A stretch of 64,000 nt of DNA from Eriocheir sinensis (Eukaryota; Arthropoda; Malacostraca; Decapoda; Varunidae), in NCBI RefSeq assembly GCF_024679095.1, contig NW_026111628.1, positions 266,698 to 330,697 of the forward strand, in the 5' to 3' direction. Position numbers and translations under genes: made by a program. Each line of letters starts with the position of its first letter. The stretch's first letter is position 1. Under the pieces are notes generated by a model, which searched no databases, was not told the DNA's origin, and saw only the letters and a list, made by a program, of their open reading frames with translations. This document shows positions 1-9,739 of the stretch, piece after piece.

Positions 1-230
1 AATGGACGCCGAATTGTCGCCGATATGTCGCCGACATATCGCAGACAGTTCGACGTCCGATTCGCGGTGCTCGGCGAATTGTCGCCGAATTTTCACTATT
101 GAAATTTAAATTTTATTGGCAATTTGTCGCCGACATGTCGCCGACTATTCGGGGACATGTCTCCGACATGTCGCCGAATGGCCAAGACTATTCGGGGACA
201 TGTCCCGAATATTCGGCGAATTAATCACGA
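1..230. repeat. Region rich in a TCGCCGA-type motif
   Basis: The first 230 bases carry many copies, on both strands, of short words such as TTCGGCGAA, TTGTCGCCGA and CATGTCGCCGAC. The style recalls the subterminal GTCGGCAA/GACTGTCG words of the DNA transposon at 36953-39314. It may be the subterminal part of a related non-autonomous DNA transposon cut by the window edge. No terminal repeat is visible, so this is only a suggestion. Confidence 0.45.
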
Positions 231-305
231 CACAGTAAACGGGTCGCGGTGGGAGATGTACACGGGGGTCTGTCTATCTATCTATCTATTTATGCATTAT
301 CCTTC

Positions 306-310
<5 letters not shown>

Positions 311-398
<88 letters not shown>
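311..398. repeat. (CT)n microsatellite
   Basis: About 88 bases of uninterrupted CT. Open frames across it are translated simple repeat. Confidence 0.97.
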
Positions 399-768
<370 letters not shown>

Positions 769-779
769 GTTATGATTTG

Positions 780-1119
780 GGGTAGGCGGTGGCTGAGTGG
801 TAGCGTGCTAGGCCCACATTCACCACATTATGGACGAGACGAGTTCGAATCCCCACGCTACCACCTCGGATTTTTCAGTCACCGCCGAGTGGCTTAAAAC
901 TACCCACATGCTGTCCCGAAGACCACCTATCAACCCGGACTCTAGAGGAAATCGTCCAGTTGAATCAAGAACGAGTTCCGGGGGGCAGCATGAGCCAAGA
1001 GAAGATGGTGCCACTATAAACACTTGCCTGCGCCATGACAGGCTGGGGCCGACCACCATCCAGGGCCCTCAAGCAAGCCTACCGGCGCAATAGGCGGGGA
1101 CTTAAAAAAAATGCAAGAA
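780..1119 (+). mobile_element. tRNA-derived SINE (family A), copy 1
   Basis: A tRNA-like head begins GGTAGGCGG and has an A box TGGCTGAGTGG (790-800) and a B box GAGTTCGAATCC (841-852). A body of about 100 bases and a GC-rich tail ending in an A-rich stretch follow. The element is flanked by an 11-base target duplication with one mismatch: GTTATGATTTG (769-779) and GTTATTATTTG (1120-1130). A second copy lies at 34949-35338. The last 140 bases match the 3' end of the CR1-like LINE at 23038-24922, the usual sign of a SINE that borrows a LINE's reverse transcriptase. Confidence 0.88.
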
Positions 1120-1130
1120 GTTATTATTTG

Positions 1131-1425
1131 AAAAATATAAGAAGTATGACAACGGCTTAGATGTAATATAATGTTCCAGTTGCAACCGATTTTTTTATGA
1201 TAGGTACGACCAGAGTGGCGAGAGAAGTGTGTCCTGTTGAAAAGACGCCTTCCTTGACGCCTTGAGCCAAACGTACGATTCAGTTTCGCTCTCCACTCCC
1301 TTCCCAACGCCAAGGCGGCCAGACTTAGCTACAGACACACGCCTCTAGCTCCCTTTATCTCTCCTGCGTATAATCATAGGTTATCAGGTATATACAGATA
1401 CTATTGATAGCCTACTAAGGAAAAA

Positions 1426-1427
<2 letters not shown>
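1131..1427. other. Unassigned spacer
   Basis: AT-rich then mixed sequence. No coding or repeat signal that I can support. Confidence 0.5.

Positions 1428-1486
<59 letters not shown>
1428..1486. repeat. (TC)n microsatellite
   Basis: Perfect TC tract that directly abuts the start of a LINE fragment at 1487. Confidence 0.97.
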
Positions 1487-1488
<2 letters not shown>

Positions 1489-1888
1489 AAGGCGAGTCAC
1501 ATAGAATGATCGAATTTTTAGAAGAAAATTATCTAAGCCAATTTGTTTCTGAACCAACTCAACAAAATAACATACTCGACCTTGTTATAACGACCCAAGA
1601 TAACCTAGTCAATAATGTCACGGAAGGAGAACACCTCGGTTCTTGCGATCATAAATTAGTGCGCGTCGACATTAGAGCTCAAATATCAGTGACTGAAAAT
1701 AAAGTAAAGGTGCCCAATTTCAAAAGAGCTAACTTCGTAGAAATCCGACAAAAACTAACAGAAATACAACTATCAGATGACGGCAATGTAAAGGCAGCCT
1801 GGCTAAGCTTTAAAAATCATTTACTCACTCAGCAGAACACATTCGTCACCTTGTGCGAGAAGTGAATTAACACTAAAAAAAGCCTCCC
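1487..1888 (+). pseudogene. CR1-like LINE fragment: end of endonuclease domain
   Basis: An ORF2 piece covering the C-terminal part of an apurinic-type endonuclease and the linker before the RT. It is nearly identical over its whole length to 33249-33650 of the interrupted LINE, including the words NNILDLVITTQDN and LGSCDHKLVRVDI. The catalytic SDH motif reads CDH in both copies, so this may be a family trait or a shared mutation. The frame stops at 1863, where the other copy reads on. It starts exactly at the end of a (TC)n tract and ends at a jockey fragment, so both ends are truncated. It cannot be functional. Confidence 0.85.
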
Positions 1889-2224
1889 CCTCCCGCGGCC
1901 CGCTGCACACGACTTTCTACTCATGCTCATCCCTATACTGTCCAAACCACTTATGCAAGAGTTAACCAGCATCTTCACTCTTTCGTCTCTCACGCTGTTA
2001 AACTCTGGAACAATCTTCCTTCATATGTATTTCCTCCTGCCTTCGACTTGAACTCTTTCAAGAGGAGGGTATCAGGACACCTCTCCTCCCGAAATTGACC
2101 TCTCTTTCGGCCACCTCTTTGGATTCTTTTTTGTAGGAGCAGCGATTAGCGGGCTTTTTTATTATTGTTTTCTTTATTTGTGCCCTAGAGCTGTCTCCTT
2201 TGTTGTAAAAAAAAGGGAGGGGGG
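1889..2224 (+). mobile_element. jockey-type LINE 3' end, copy 1
   Basis: The C-terminus of a jockey-like ORF2 in broken frames (words related to NQHLHSFI, KLWNNLPSS and LNSFKRRVSGHL) is followed by a 3' UTR ending near a GCTGTCTCCTTTGTTG word and an A-tract. Other copies of this tail lie at 12833-13249, 36505-36750 and, on the minus strand, 60000-60310. All are 5'-truncated, as expected for LINE integration. Confidence 0.8.
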
Positions 2225-2455
2225 AGTAACCTCCCCGTGGGGTCAGCCTCAGCACAGGTGACGTAAGGTTGAAGGTGACGGACAGGAGGGCCGGGTCAAC
2301 GCTCTTTTATTGGGGACACCTGGAAAAGGGGGGCGGGGCTTTACTTTTTTTTTTTTTTTAGTTTTCTTTCATGTTTTTTTTATAAGTTATGCGACGAGAA
2401 GATGTTAATAAAGAAGGAAGATGCTGTAGTTTTATCTCTTGGCTTTTCTGTCTCT

Positions 2456-2640
2456 CGTAATAGAGATTCTGTAATAACACAGTGAAAAATCCCGTAATGA
2501 ACACCACTGAGTGCCGGGAATCGAACCCGTACCTTCTGAGTAGAAGTCAGGGCGGCATACTGACTGCGCCACCGGCCACTTCTGTGACCTATTCCTGACG
2601 CCCCCGCCCCCACTGTGGGCATGAAGGGTGAAGGTGTGTT
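2456..2640 (-). mobile_element. tRNA-derived SINE (family C), copy 1
   Basis: Read on the minus strand it has a GTGGCGCAGTCAGTAT A-box region and a canonical GGTTCGATTCC B box, followed by CCGGCACTCAGTGG and TTACGGGATT. The same order of words occurs at 21105-21225 (plus) and in a more decayed copy at 46140-46375 (minus). The left limit is not defined by a clear target duplication. Confidence 0.75.
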
Positions 2641-2909
2641 TTGTTTGTGTGGATGTTGTACTGTGTGGATGACATAAGTGTTGATGTGTGTGTGTGGAAC
2701 AATGTGTAAAAGGAATGTATAGCAGGACGAGGACAGACAGTAGAAGGTAAACGAGAAACAATAGATAAACAATTGAGACGCAATACAAGACAACGGACGA
2801 CAATAACAAAATACATAGTTTGTGCTGCCGCACTCCATTTTCCTGGTGTCACTGAGGGGAAGGAGCACGCTGTTTGAGCGGTGACTGCTACAAAGGTGAC
2901 CCCGCTCAC
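2641..2909. other. Unassigned, possibly SINE body
   Basis: GT-rich single-copy-looking sequence; may belong to the adjoining SINE but nothing proves it. Confidence 0.35.
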
Positions 2910-3220
2910 CAGTGGCGTAGTAAGGGAGGGCGGGGGGGGCGGTCCGCCTCGGGTGACAGCTTGAAGGGGGTGCCATGATACAGGCTCAAGTCTAATGGCT
3001 AAATTCAGTGACGTAGCTAAGGGAAGGGATGTTGGGGTCATTTAAGAAGATGCCCCCCCTGGCCCCCAAACAAAGGGACCCGCCGCCCCCCCAAATGGTC
3101 CATTTGGGAGCCCCCATTTTTTGCCATACTCATTTGTAGAAGCTAGTGTGGGGGGAACCCCAGAATGAGACAACACCCCAGGCTCCCCCCCCCCCCCAGA
3201 TCTCCAGCCATGCCGGCATA
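2910..3220 (+). mobile_element. hAT-like terminal fragments
   Basis: Two words typical of hAT-type termini occur in a row: CAGTGGCGTAGTAAGGGAGG at 2910, followed by a G-rich stretch and a GGGTGACA word, and CAGTGACGTAGCTAAGGG at 3006, followed by runs of C. A related terminus is found at 54147 beside the hAT transposase. No matching opposite end was found, so these look like nested or truncated non-autonomous copies. Confidence 0.5.
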
Positions 3221-3421
3221 TATAATGCCGCTGTGGATAATGCTGGAGTTCTGATTACCCAGCTCCAGCCACGCGTGAGTGACGGCGCCTTGTGTTTCAT
3301 ATGACCGTAGCAGATGAATTGCTTTGCTTGTAGCAGAGATGTTATTTACTATATTTTTGCATGATGTTGAAGCTAAGGAACTGTACTTTATCATGTGATG
3401 TTAAAAAACTTGAATGTAAAT

Positions 3422-3633
3422 GTTTGTTGTAGCATGAATCTCGCTGAGGAAGGTGAGAGGGGAGACGCCTAAGTGTTTGTTGTAGCATGAATCTCGCTGA
3501 GGAAGGTGAGAGGGGAGACGCCTAAGTGTTTGTTGTAGCATGAATCTCGCTGAGGAAGGTGAGAGGGGAGACGCCTAAGTGTTTGTTGTAGCATGAATCT
3601 CGCTGAGGAAGGTGAGAGGGGAGACGCCTAAGT
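3422..3633. repeat. 53-bp minisatellite, 4 copies
   Basis: Four near-perfect head-to-tail copies of a 53-base unit starting GTTTGTTGTAGCATGAATC at 3422, 3475, 3528 and 3581. Their near identity indicates recent amplification. Confidence 0.95.
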
Positions 3634-3703
3634 GCGTGACGGAAACAAAACAAGCTCGTCATGGAAACATCTTCGTCGCATGCTTCTGTATTATTATCAT
3701 AAC

Positions 3704-3785
3704 AATAATAATAATAATAATAATAATAATAATTATAATAATAATAACAATAACAATAACAATAACAATAATAATAATAATAATA

Positions 3786-3826
<41 letters not shown>

Positions 3827-3836
3827 CATTATTATA
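3704..3836. repeat. (AAT)n/(TTA)n microsatellite
   Basis: Trinucleotide tract that switches strand near 3786, interspersed with AACAAT units. A second imperfect AAT/GAA patch covers 3888-3990. Confidence 0.93.
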
Positions 3837-4085
3837 TGTAGAACACCGAAATCGTCGTTAAGTGACTGAAGTATCATGCATATGTATAATAATAATAATA
3901 ATAACAATAATGATAAGAAGAAGAACTGAAGAAGAAGAATTATTATTATGATAATAAGAAAGATGATAATAATAATGATAGTCAGCCAGTTATTTCAGGT
4001 CAGCGGTTTTCGTCTCTGAATCTGTCTGCTGGAATAGTACATGTGGGGGATATTTAATAATAATACTAATAAATTACAGGACATT

Positions 4086-4416
<331 letters not shown>

Positions 4417-4650
4417 ATAGGCATGTAGCAAGTCAGTATGGCCGCCGCGCCATGCCACAGAGGCCTGAGCGCTGCACCGTGCACACTGTTGACTGGAGGC
4501 TGTAATTGTGAACGCCTGCTGATGTAAGGTATGAGTCGTTTTTTGACAATGTTTTAGTACATAGATCTTTAGATACAGGACTGCTGGGGCTGTGTGCACC
4601 GGGGCCCGCAGGATGGAGGAGAGGGCTGCATGGGGGCTGTGCGTTGTGGC

Positions 4651-4691
<41 letters not shown>

Positions 4692-4891
4692 ACCGTGTGC
4701 TTGGTTATGGCGGTGACGTGTGTGGCAAAATGTGTACATAACACACCAGAACATGGCAGTAGAGGCTCAGGACAAACATGACTCGCGACACCACACTAGT
4801 ACTATGACACACAGTAGGGCGAAGGAACCTTAAAAGTTTGTTAGTAAGAGGCTGTGACGCTGTCTGTCTGGCCGCGTGTGCCGCGTGTACG
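4417..4891. other. Unassigned spacer with a (GT)n tract
   Basis: Apart from (GT)n at 4651-4690, no feature is recognised. Confidence 0.5.
4651..4690. repeat. (GT)n microsatellite
   Basis: Perfect GT tract of 40 bases. Confidence 0.95.
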
Positions 4892-4899
4892 TATTAGTG

Positions 4900-5268
4900 C
4901 AGAGGTTCTCAAACTGGGTGCCGCGGAACCCTGGGGTGCCACGGACAGTGCCTGGGGGTGCCACAAGATTATCATGAATTTTGAATCATGCCTTTTTTTC
5001 TTCTTTTAATGTTAGTTTGCATTTATAACTCTTAAGTTAATAATTCTACTGATGAGTCCAATGTTTGGGCATGTACTGTACTGTATGTTAATTTTGATTT
5101 AAGTATGGATAATAATCTTGATTAATGAATTAAAGTAATTTAAACAGGTAATACTGTGTATAAGGAGTTAATTCATGTGAGGAAGGGGGGGGGGGTGAAA
5201 AAGGGGTGCCATAAAAGGGTTTATATAAGTTCAGGGCGCCATCACTGAAAAAAGATTGAGAACCACTG
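4900..5268. mobile_element. hAT-type MITE with target duplication
   Basis: A 369-base non-autonomous element begins CAGAGGTTCTCAA and ends TTGAGAACCACTG, a terminal inverted repeat typical of hAT elements. It is flanked by an 8-base duplication, TATTAGTG (4892-4899) and TATTACTG (5269-5276), matching at 7 of 8 positions; 8 bp is the hAT target duplication length. The inside is AT-rich and non-coding. Confidence 0.9.
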
Positions 5269-5276
5269 TATTACTG

Positions 5277-5588
5277 TTTAACTGTTTATCATCATATCAA
5301 GTTTTTAAGCGCGACTTTTGAATCTACACTCTTTTCTGGTTGTACAGGTACAGGATACACCTCAGTGTGAAAATGTCGGGTGGCTCACAAACTGTTTTTC
5401 ATGACGGCCCCCTTTGATTTTGTTGGAAATACTTACTCCCTTTTCCCCACTAAATAACTTGAGCCTGACGCTTCCCACCCACGAGCGGCAAAAGTCTGGT
5501 GAGGGAGCACGCGTTAGAACATGCAAGGCCTCAAGGGTAAGGCCCCATTCACACGAGCAGTTTCTGTCGCTCCGGCATGCCGGAGCTG
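5277..5588. other. Spacer with an 18-bp perfect palindrome
   Basis: Contains GCTCCGGCATGCCGGAGC (about 5569-5586) just before the jockey fragment, preceded by a GGCCCCATTCACACG word that resembles the terminus of the DNA transposon at 36953-39314. Possibly a truncated MITE end. No coding signal. Confidence 0.4.
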
Positions 5589-7704
5589 AAATCTCCATCT
5601 TGGGAGATTTCAATGTTCACCACCAGCTTTGGCTTTCATCCTCTTTCACTGACCAGCCTGGTGAACAAGCCTACAACTGTGCTCTCCTCGATGACCTAGA
5701 GCAGTTGGTTCAGCACCCTACACGTATTCCCGACCGTCTTGGAGACCGGCCCAACATACTAGACCTCTTCCTTACCTCTAACCCTTCTGTTTACTCTGTC
5801 AAACTGTTCTCTTCGTTGGGCTCCTCCGATCACAACCTTATTTCTGTATCCTGTCCTATCGCTCCTGTACACCCTTTGGACCCACCGAGGAGGCGATGCT
5901 TCAGATTTTGCTTCAGCTCGGTGGGACGACCTGAGGATGTACTTTTCCGATTTCCCGTGGAATGATTACTGCATCCAGAATAGAGACCCCTCTGTGTGTG
6001 CTCAGCGCATCACAGAGGTGATTGTCTCTGGAATGGAGGCAAACATTCCACGTACTTTCTCTACTCCCCATGCTAAAAAGCCTTGGTTTGATCACGCTTG
6101 TTCTCGTGCTGTCAAAGATAGAGAGGCAGCACACAAAAGGTACCAGAGTCCTCGAACTCCGCTAACCATGATCTTTACATTTCCGCCCGGAATCGTGCCA
6201 AATCTTTTCTTCGACTTACCAAAAACTCTTTTATCCATAGCAAATGTCAACACCTTGCTTTCTCTAATTCTTCCATAGCCTTTTGGCACTTCGCCAAAAA
6301 TATCTCCTCCAATATCACTTCTTCCTCTTTCCCGCCTCTTCTTAATCCAGATGGCAGCACTGCCGTCTCATCTATCTCTAAGGCTGAACTCTTCGCTCAA
6401 ACGTTCTGTAACAACTCCACAATGGACGATTCTGGGCATATTTCTCCTACTTATCCCCCTCTGACTCCTTTACGACTGTTATTAAGATTCTTAGGAATGG
6501 TGTTTTCTCTGCCCTCTCTGGCGTCAACTCTCAGAAGGCTTATGGACCTGATGGAGTGCCTCCTATTGTCCTAAAAACTGTGCTTCCGTGCTGACACCCT
6601 ACCTGGTCAAACTCTTTCGCCTCTGTCCAACATCTATCTTTCCTTCCTGCTGGAAATACGCCTTCATACAGCCTGTGCCTATGAAGGGTGACCGTTCCAA
6701 TCCCTCAAACTACCGCCCTATAGCTTTACTTTCCTGTCTATATAAAGCTTTTGAATCAATCCTTAACCGGAAGATTCAAAAGCACCTTTCCACTTATAAC
6801 TTTCTATCTGATCGCCAGTAGGGGTTCCGCAAGGAGCAATCTACTGGCGATCTTCTTGCTCTCTAAACTGATTCTTGGTCATCCTTTCTTAGCCGTTTCG
6901 ATTGCACTAGACATATCGAAAGCCTTCGATAGAGTCTGGCACAAGTCTTTGCTTTCTAAACTGCCCTCTTTCGGATTCTATCCCTCTCTCTGTTCCTCTA
7001 TCTCCAGTTTCCTTTCCGGCCGTTCTACCTCTGCTGTGGTAGACGGTTACTGTTCTTCCCCTAAACCTATTAACAGTGGTGTTCCACTCTCTTCCTGTTA
7101 TTCATCAATGATCTTCTTCCCATAACAAACTGTCCGATCCACTCATGCGCTAATGACTTCACTCTGCATTATTCAACTTCTTTCACCAGAAGACCCTCTC
7201 AACAGGAATTACATGACTCCAGGCAGGAGGCTGCAGTTCTTTCAACAGAAGACCCTCTCAACAGGAATTACATGACTCCAGGCTGGAGGCTGCAATACGC
7301 GTAACCTCAGACCTTACTATCATTTCCGATTGGGGTAAAAGGAACCTTGTGTCCTTCAATGCCTCAGAAACCCTATTTCTCCACCTATCAACTCGACACA
7401 ATCTTCCAAACATCTATCCCCTATTCTTCGACAACACTCAGCTGTCACCATCTTCAACACTAAAATAATATCCTCGGTCTATCCTTAACTCCAAATCTTA
7501 ACTGAAACTTCACATCTCCTCTCTACTAAATCAGTTTCCTCGAGGTTGGGCGTTCTGTATCGTCTCCGCTAGTTCTTCTCCCCGCGCAGTTGCTATCCAT
7601 ATACAGGGGCCTTGTCCGCCCTCGTATGGAGTGCATCTCACGTGGGGGGGGCTCCACTCACAGCCCTCTGGACGGAGTGGAGTCTAAGGCTTTGTCTCAT
7701 CAGC
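5589..7704 (+). pseudogene. jockey-type LINE ORF2, decayed
   Basis: A 5'-truncated ORF2 in several frames. The endonuclease part shows ILGDFNVHH near 5600, [10 protein letters not shown] and [11 protein letters not shown] (about 5820). The RT part shows FPSCWKYAFIQPV, NYRPIALLS (about 6710) and ALDISKAFDRVWHKSLLSK (about 6905). The catalytic YADD box is CAND at about 7150, so both aspartate-region positions are damaged. At least four frameshifts and a 70-base tandem duplication (7180-7303) break the frame. It ends after MECIS...GGST, before the RT C-terminus. The family resembles elements annotated as jockey-type RNA-directed DNA polymerase in crabs; that naming is from memory. Confidence 0.88.
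7180..7303. repeat. Tandem duplication inside the jockey pseudogene
   Basis: A unit containing AGAAGACCCTCTCAACAGG and ATTACATGACTCCAGGC occurs twice head to tail, differing at a few bases. It duplicates RT coding sequence just after the YADD region. Confidence 0.85.
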
Positions 7705-8576
7705 TCGGGTATGCGGGTGAAGTGTTTTCACCTCAGGGAACTAGACATCCCTGCCCTGCATAGTCTCAGGTCACCCTTGGACAAGGTGTAATACCTGATC
7801 TGTCTCCCGTGCCAGGGTCACGGTGAAGCCTCTGGGGAGCAGCAGTGGTGGATTGGACTGCAGGCAGAGGATCTCTTTATAAAACAATGGCTGGAGTTCC
7901 AGCTGGACCGTGCCTAATTATTTAGGCCTGCGGTGTAGAGGAGTGTATGACCTCTACACTAAAAGCCTCCTGGGAACCAGTTATCGGTGTGAGCTTCCCG
8001 TCCCTCCCCTCTATCGACGGTACTCCCATCCCTATTCTGCATAACAGCTGGTTCTTGTTTTCTACTGAAAGAGATGTCTTCCGTGGGCCATTTGAGGTTG
8101 TATCTCCCGGCTTCTAGGTGGAGTTCCTGAGGGTTTTTCTTATACTCAAGGAATATTTCAGCTTTTTGGTCTCTCAGGAAGGGCGTCTGATACTCTCTAG
8201 AGTTGGTGGAGAACACCTGGTGATAGGTGCCCTTGGCCAGGCCTCGAAAAGGTCGCAGAGTTGGGTTAGACGTTTCGGAAAGTGGGAACGAATTGCTGGT
8301 TCCTCTCCTCCCTTGCCAGCTCTGCTCTGTGTGAATACGTCGGCCCCGTTCTATGGGACAAAACTTCAAGGACAATAGCTGAAAAGCGCCGGGTTGTGAA
8401 AGTCTCTCTCGTGACGGAGGCTCGGGACAAGCGATTGGTCTTTGAGGCATCTAACACAGCAGTATCTAATTTCCTTGCACAATTTTTATCCAATTCAATT
8501 TATGGTCACACTTTAAGTTATTTCGAAAGCGCTTTCAATATTTGCCCAAACTGTTAACTCGCTTAAATTTCTAACA
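7705..8576 (+). other. Probable 5' leader of the CR1-like LINE, no gene seen
   Basis: Lies between the broken jockey copy and the ATG of a LINE ORF1. Open frames on both strands here lack recognisable domains. The part close to 8577 is the likely 5' UTR of the LINE; where the LINE begins cannot be told from one copy. Confidence 0.4.
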
Positions 8577-9650
8577 ATGCCTTCGAACCTTAAGTGTGAC
8601 GTCTGTCCCGGACGTTTTGCAGCTCAGTTCTTCCAGCTGAGTAAAACTTGCCGCCTCTGCGTTCAAAGATTACAACCTCAGAAGGCTGTGACTGGATGGA
8701 AAGTCAGACATAACGATCTTGAAAAGAAATTCGAAGCCCTTCAGGAATTTGTTGTAAGCAATGTGGCAGTGACTCCACCATCGATGGTGGAGAGGCCCTC
8801 CACCGAGACTGTGCCCTCTCCAGACGACCCTCCTGCTTCACGGGAGGACGCGTTACCGGCCTCACAGGTTGACTCCCAACCTGCCTCACACGCTAACCCT
8901 CAGCCTGCCTCACAGGCTAACCCCCAGCCTGCCTCACAGGCTAACCCCCAGCCTGCTTCACAGGCTAACTCCCAGCCTGCCTCACAGGACAACCTCCAGC
9001 CTGCCCCACTTAACGCTTCTCTTCCTGCTGCACAGGATGTCGGGTTCCAACCTGTAAGGAATGGAGCTAAACCGAGGCAGGCAACCAAGGATTTACTGAC
9101 CCCCACTACCTTCAATAGGTTCCAGGTGCTGGCAGATACCATGGAGGACGAGTTTGAGACTCGCCTAGTTGGGGACTCCATGGTGCGTGGCCAGCTGGTT
9201 GAGTTCTGTGGTCGTTCATCAAACGGCCGCAGAAAACGTTACTGCTATCCAGGTGCCAGACTTGACGACATTACCGCAGCGTGCGATGATGTCACAAAAA
9301 ATGCCGACCGAAACACCCTCTTTGTCATTCACGCGGGGACAAATGACGTAAAGACAACCCGTTCTGAGGAACTGCTTGAGAAATACCGCCGCATGATCAA
9401 GCAGTATAAACGTAAAACGGATGCCAGTAACATCATAATCTCAGGAATCCTCCCGAGGGTCGGTGCGGAACCTAGCTTTTACAGCAAGGCCTTCAGCACA
9501 AACAACAGACTTCAGTCCCTTTGCTTACAAGAAAACGTCCAGTTCGCTAACTTGTGGAACAGTTTTTACTACGATTCAGACTTGTTCCTTGGTGATGGTA
9601 TCCACTTAAACCCTGTTTGGAGCAGCCCGTTTCGGGAGGCTGCTCGGTGA
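8577..9650 (+). CDS. CR1-like LINE ORF1 protein with SGNH/GDSL-type esterase domain
   Basis: Intact 357-residue frame starting at ATG 8577. Two CxxC pairs (C7/C10 and C25/C28) suggest an N-terminal zinc-binding element, followed by a short charged segment. Residues about 96-142 are tandem repeats of a PASQANPQ unit. The C-terminal domain has the SGNH hydrolase blocks: VGDSMVRG with S201, HAGTND with N256, and GDGIHLN with D340 and H343. ORF1 proteins of CR1-clade LINEs carry such an esterase domain; its role in retrotransposition is not settled. ORF2 follows downstream in broken frames. The surviving frame suggests a fairly young copy or chance retention. A free-standing host esterase is unlikely because of the LINE context. 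Confidence 0.85.
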   Translation: MPSNLKCDVCPGRFAAQFFQLSKTCRLCVQRLQPQKAVTGWKVRHNDLEKKFEALQEFVVSNVAVTPPSMVERPSTETVPSPDDPPASREDALPASQVDSQPASHANPQPASQANPQPASQANPQPASQANSQPASQDNLQPAPLNASLPAAQDVGFQPVRNGAKPRQATKDLLTPTTFNRFQVLADTMEDEFETRLVGDSMVRGQLVEFCGRSSNGRRKRYCYPGARLDDITAACDDVTKNADRNTLFVIHAGTNDVKTTRSEELLEKYRRMIKQYKRKTDASNIIISGILPRVGAEPSFYSKAFSTNNRLQSLCLQENVQFANLWNSFYYDSDLFLGDGIHLNPVWSSPFREAAR

Positions 9651-9739
9651 CCAAGTGGCTCTTCGAAAGCCAAAAAACGCGGAGGCGAGAACACCAGCAG
9701 CTCCACCGTAAGGGAGCACTCAACCCGCAAAACCCACGA

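Noticed and set aside
5046..5075. Hammerhead ribozyme from CTGATGAGTCC
   Set aside because: A short stem II can be drawn, but no GAAA follows and no stem I or III partner is found.
7959..8450. 163-residue minus-strand protein
   Set aside because: No domain, overlapping plus-strand frames of similar length, and position in the probable LINE 5' leader.
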